64,000 bases of DNA from the NCBI RefSeq assembly GCF_002088275.1, contig NZ_AQQS01000001.1, positions 434,001-498,000 on the forward strand, written 5' to 3'. Positions 63,369-64,000 of the stretch are shown here, piece after piece. A model generated the notes under the pieces. That model did not search any database, had not been told where the DNA came from, and was given only the letters and a program-made list of their open reading frames with translations. Origin of the DNA: Aurantimonas sp. 22II-16-19i (GTDB lineage: Bacteria; Pseudomonadota; Alphaproteobacteria; Rhizobiales; Rhizobiaceae). The stretch's first letter is position 1, and each line of letters opens with the position of its first letter. A program made the position numbers and the translations under genes.

Positions 63369-64000
63369 TCGGACATCTTTCCACGGTTGCCTGTGGCGAA
63401 AGGTCACTTTCAGTGTCAGTGCGCAGACGACCTCCGACGATCGGTGCCGCGGCCATAGCACATCCGCCATGGCCAGATCAGGGCACCCGGACGACGAGCG
63501 CCTCCGCCTCGGCACCAGCCGTTGCGCAGCCGGTGCTCGCGCAACAGGTCGTGCCGGATGAACGTCGCTGCGACAGGGCGGAACGCCGCGTCGAGGCGTC
63601 CATGCCGGACGCCCGACCGGATCAATGGCTGGCGAGCCTTGCGCGAAGCTCGGCGGGATGGCTTCGGAACCGGGTTTTCGCACCGATTTCGTCGCTTTGA
63701 CCGCCTGCCGAACGGGCAGCACCCTTGTCATGGTCAATAACCCGTCATAAAAGCAGGATCGAGGTTTGTGGTGGCGGAAATCGCGTCGCCGGCAAGAGGT
63801 TCGGAAGCCCGCGTCAGGCGCACGCCGCCCCGTGTCGGATGCCGACCCGCCCGAGAGGCGATGCTGCGTTCCACCACCCCGCCTCAAGTCGAGGTTTTTC
63901 GCCGATGCCGCAGCTGGAACTGCGATCGGCACACTTCTCGTCGAGATGCGCCGCCCGCCCGGGGGCGCATGCGCGACGTTTCATCGGCCGCCCGATGGCG
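63369..64000. promoter_or_regulatory. Long gene-free upstream region of amiC, probably containing the rne leader
   Basis: No gene is supported in the last 632 bases. In relatives the divergent gene is rne (RNase E), so the plus strand here is probably its long 5' leader. Within it lie the promoter at 63725 and a hairpin pairing ATGCGCC (63946-63952) with GGCGCAT (63964-63970). Confidence 0.45.
63725..63753 (+). promoter_or_regulatory. Plus-strand promoter pointing out of the window
   Basis: TTGTCA (63725-63730) and TAAAAG (63748-63753) are separated by 17 bases in a locally AT-rich stretch. The transcript would start near 63760 and run at least 240 bases without a gene to the window end, a long leader as expected for rne. 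Confidence 0.5.

Overview
The window reads as a piece of a GC-rich alphaproteobacterial chromosome of the order Hyphomicrobiales (Rhizobiales), possibly the Aurantimonadaceae; the family is only a guess. Supporting signs are a complex I NDUFA12-type gene, a rhizobial-type suf cluster (cysteine desulfurase, sufB, sufC, sufD, sufS, sufT, sufA), the amidase/mrcA/prfB order, DUF2155, DUF1206 and DUF1127 proteins, and CTTGNC/CTATAN-like promoters. Almost all genes are chromosomal housekeeping or metabolic genes. No prophage, insertion sequence, CRISPR array, tRNA or rRNA was seen.

Layout. 1-4.5 kb: 3' part of a cyanide-insensitive bd oxidase (cydB/cioB plus a tiny DUF2474 gene), two convergent overlapping Gfo/Idh/MocA oxidoreductases, DNA glycosylase tag and a small cysteine-containing protein. 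4.9-10.5 kb: two L,D-transpeptidase paralogues, rplY with a structured leader, a 33-bp inverted-repeat element, pth, a lower-GC DUF4279 gene and ychF. 10.6-18.1 kb: OsmC protein, acid phosphatase, two MaoC dehydratases, a heme-copper-oxidase-like membrane protein, a RecD-like helicase and a hybrid histidine kinase. 18.6-21.2 kb: ilvBN behind an apparent leaderless leader-peptide attenuator. 21.3-26.7 kb: DUF1206 protein, hexuronate catabolism (uxuB-like, uxaC) and an aminotransferase. 26.9-33.2 kb: M48 protease, DsbA-like oxidoreductase, accB-accC-aat (no aroQ in front of accB), DUF2155 and NDUFA12. 33.3-40.1 kb: PsiE-like protein, GNAT, gatB, Uma2 nuclease, a secreted protein, a MocR regulator divergent from a DUF1127 gene, and a TfoX-like protein.

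40.1-48.5 kb is one long minus-strand Fe-S assembly cluster. It carries three extras: a VOC protein before sufA, a duplication at the sufS/sufT junction, and two small coiled-coil genes between sufB and sufC. 48.7-57.3 kb: COG2945 hydrolase, tyrS, a very large AsmA/YhdP-like protein, bcp, a DUF455 ferritin-like protein and an M23 peptidase. 57.3-64 kb: a lower-GC orphan membrane-anchored gene, prfB with an intact programmed +1 frameshift, mrcA and an AmiC-type amidase. The last 630 bases hold no gene and carry a plus-strand promoter, probably for rne beyond the window.

Themes. Cell-wall genes recur (two L,D-transpeptidases, M23 peptidase, PBP1A, amidase), and several have TTAACC motifs upstream that could be CtrA half-sites. 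The clearest regulatory finds are the ilvBN attenuator, the prfB recoding site, a symmetric divergent promoter/operator between the MocR gene and the DUF1127 gene, and a palindromic operator inside a separate sufA promoter. I found no convincing undescribed multi-gene system. The best leads are the extra genes inside the suf cluster and the MocR/DUF1127 divergon.
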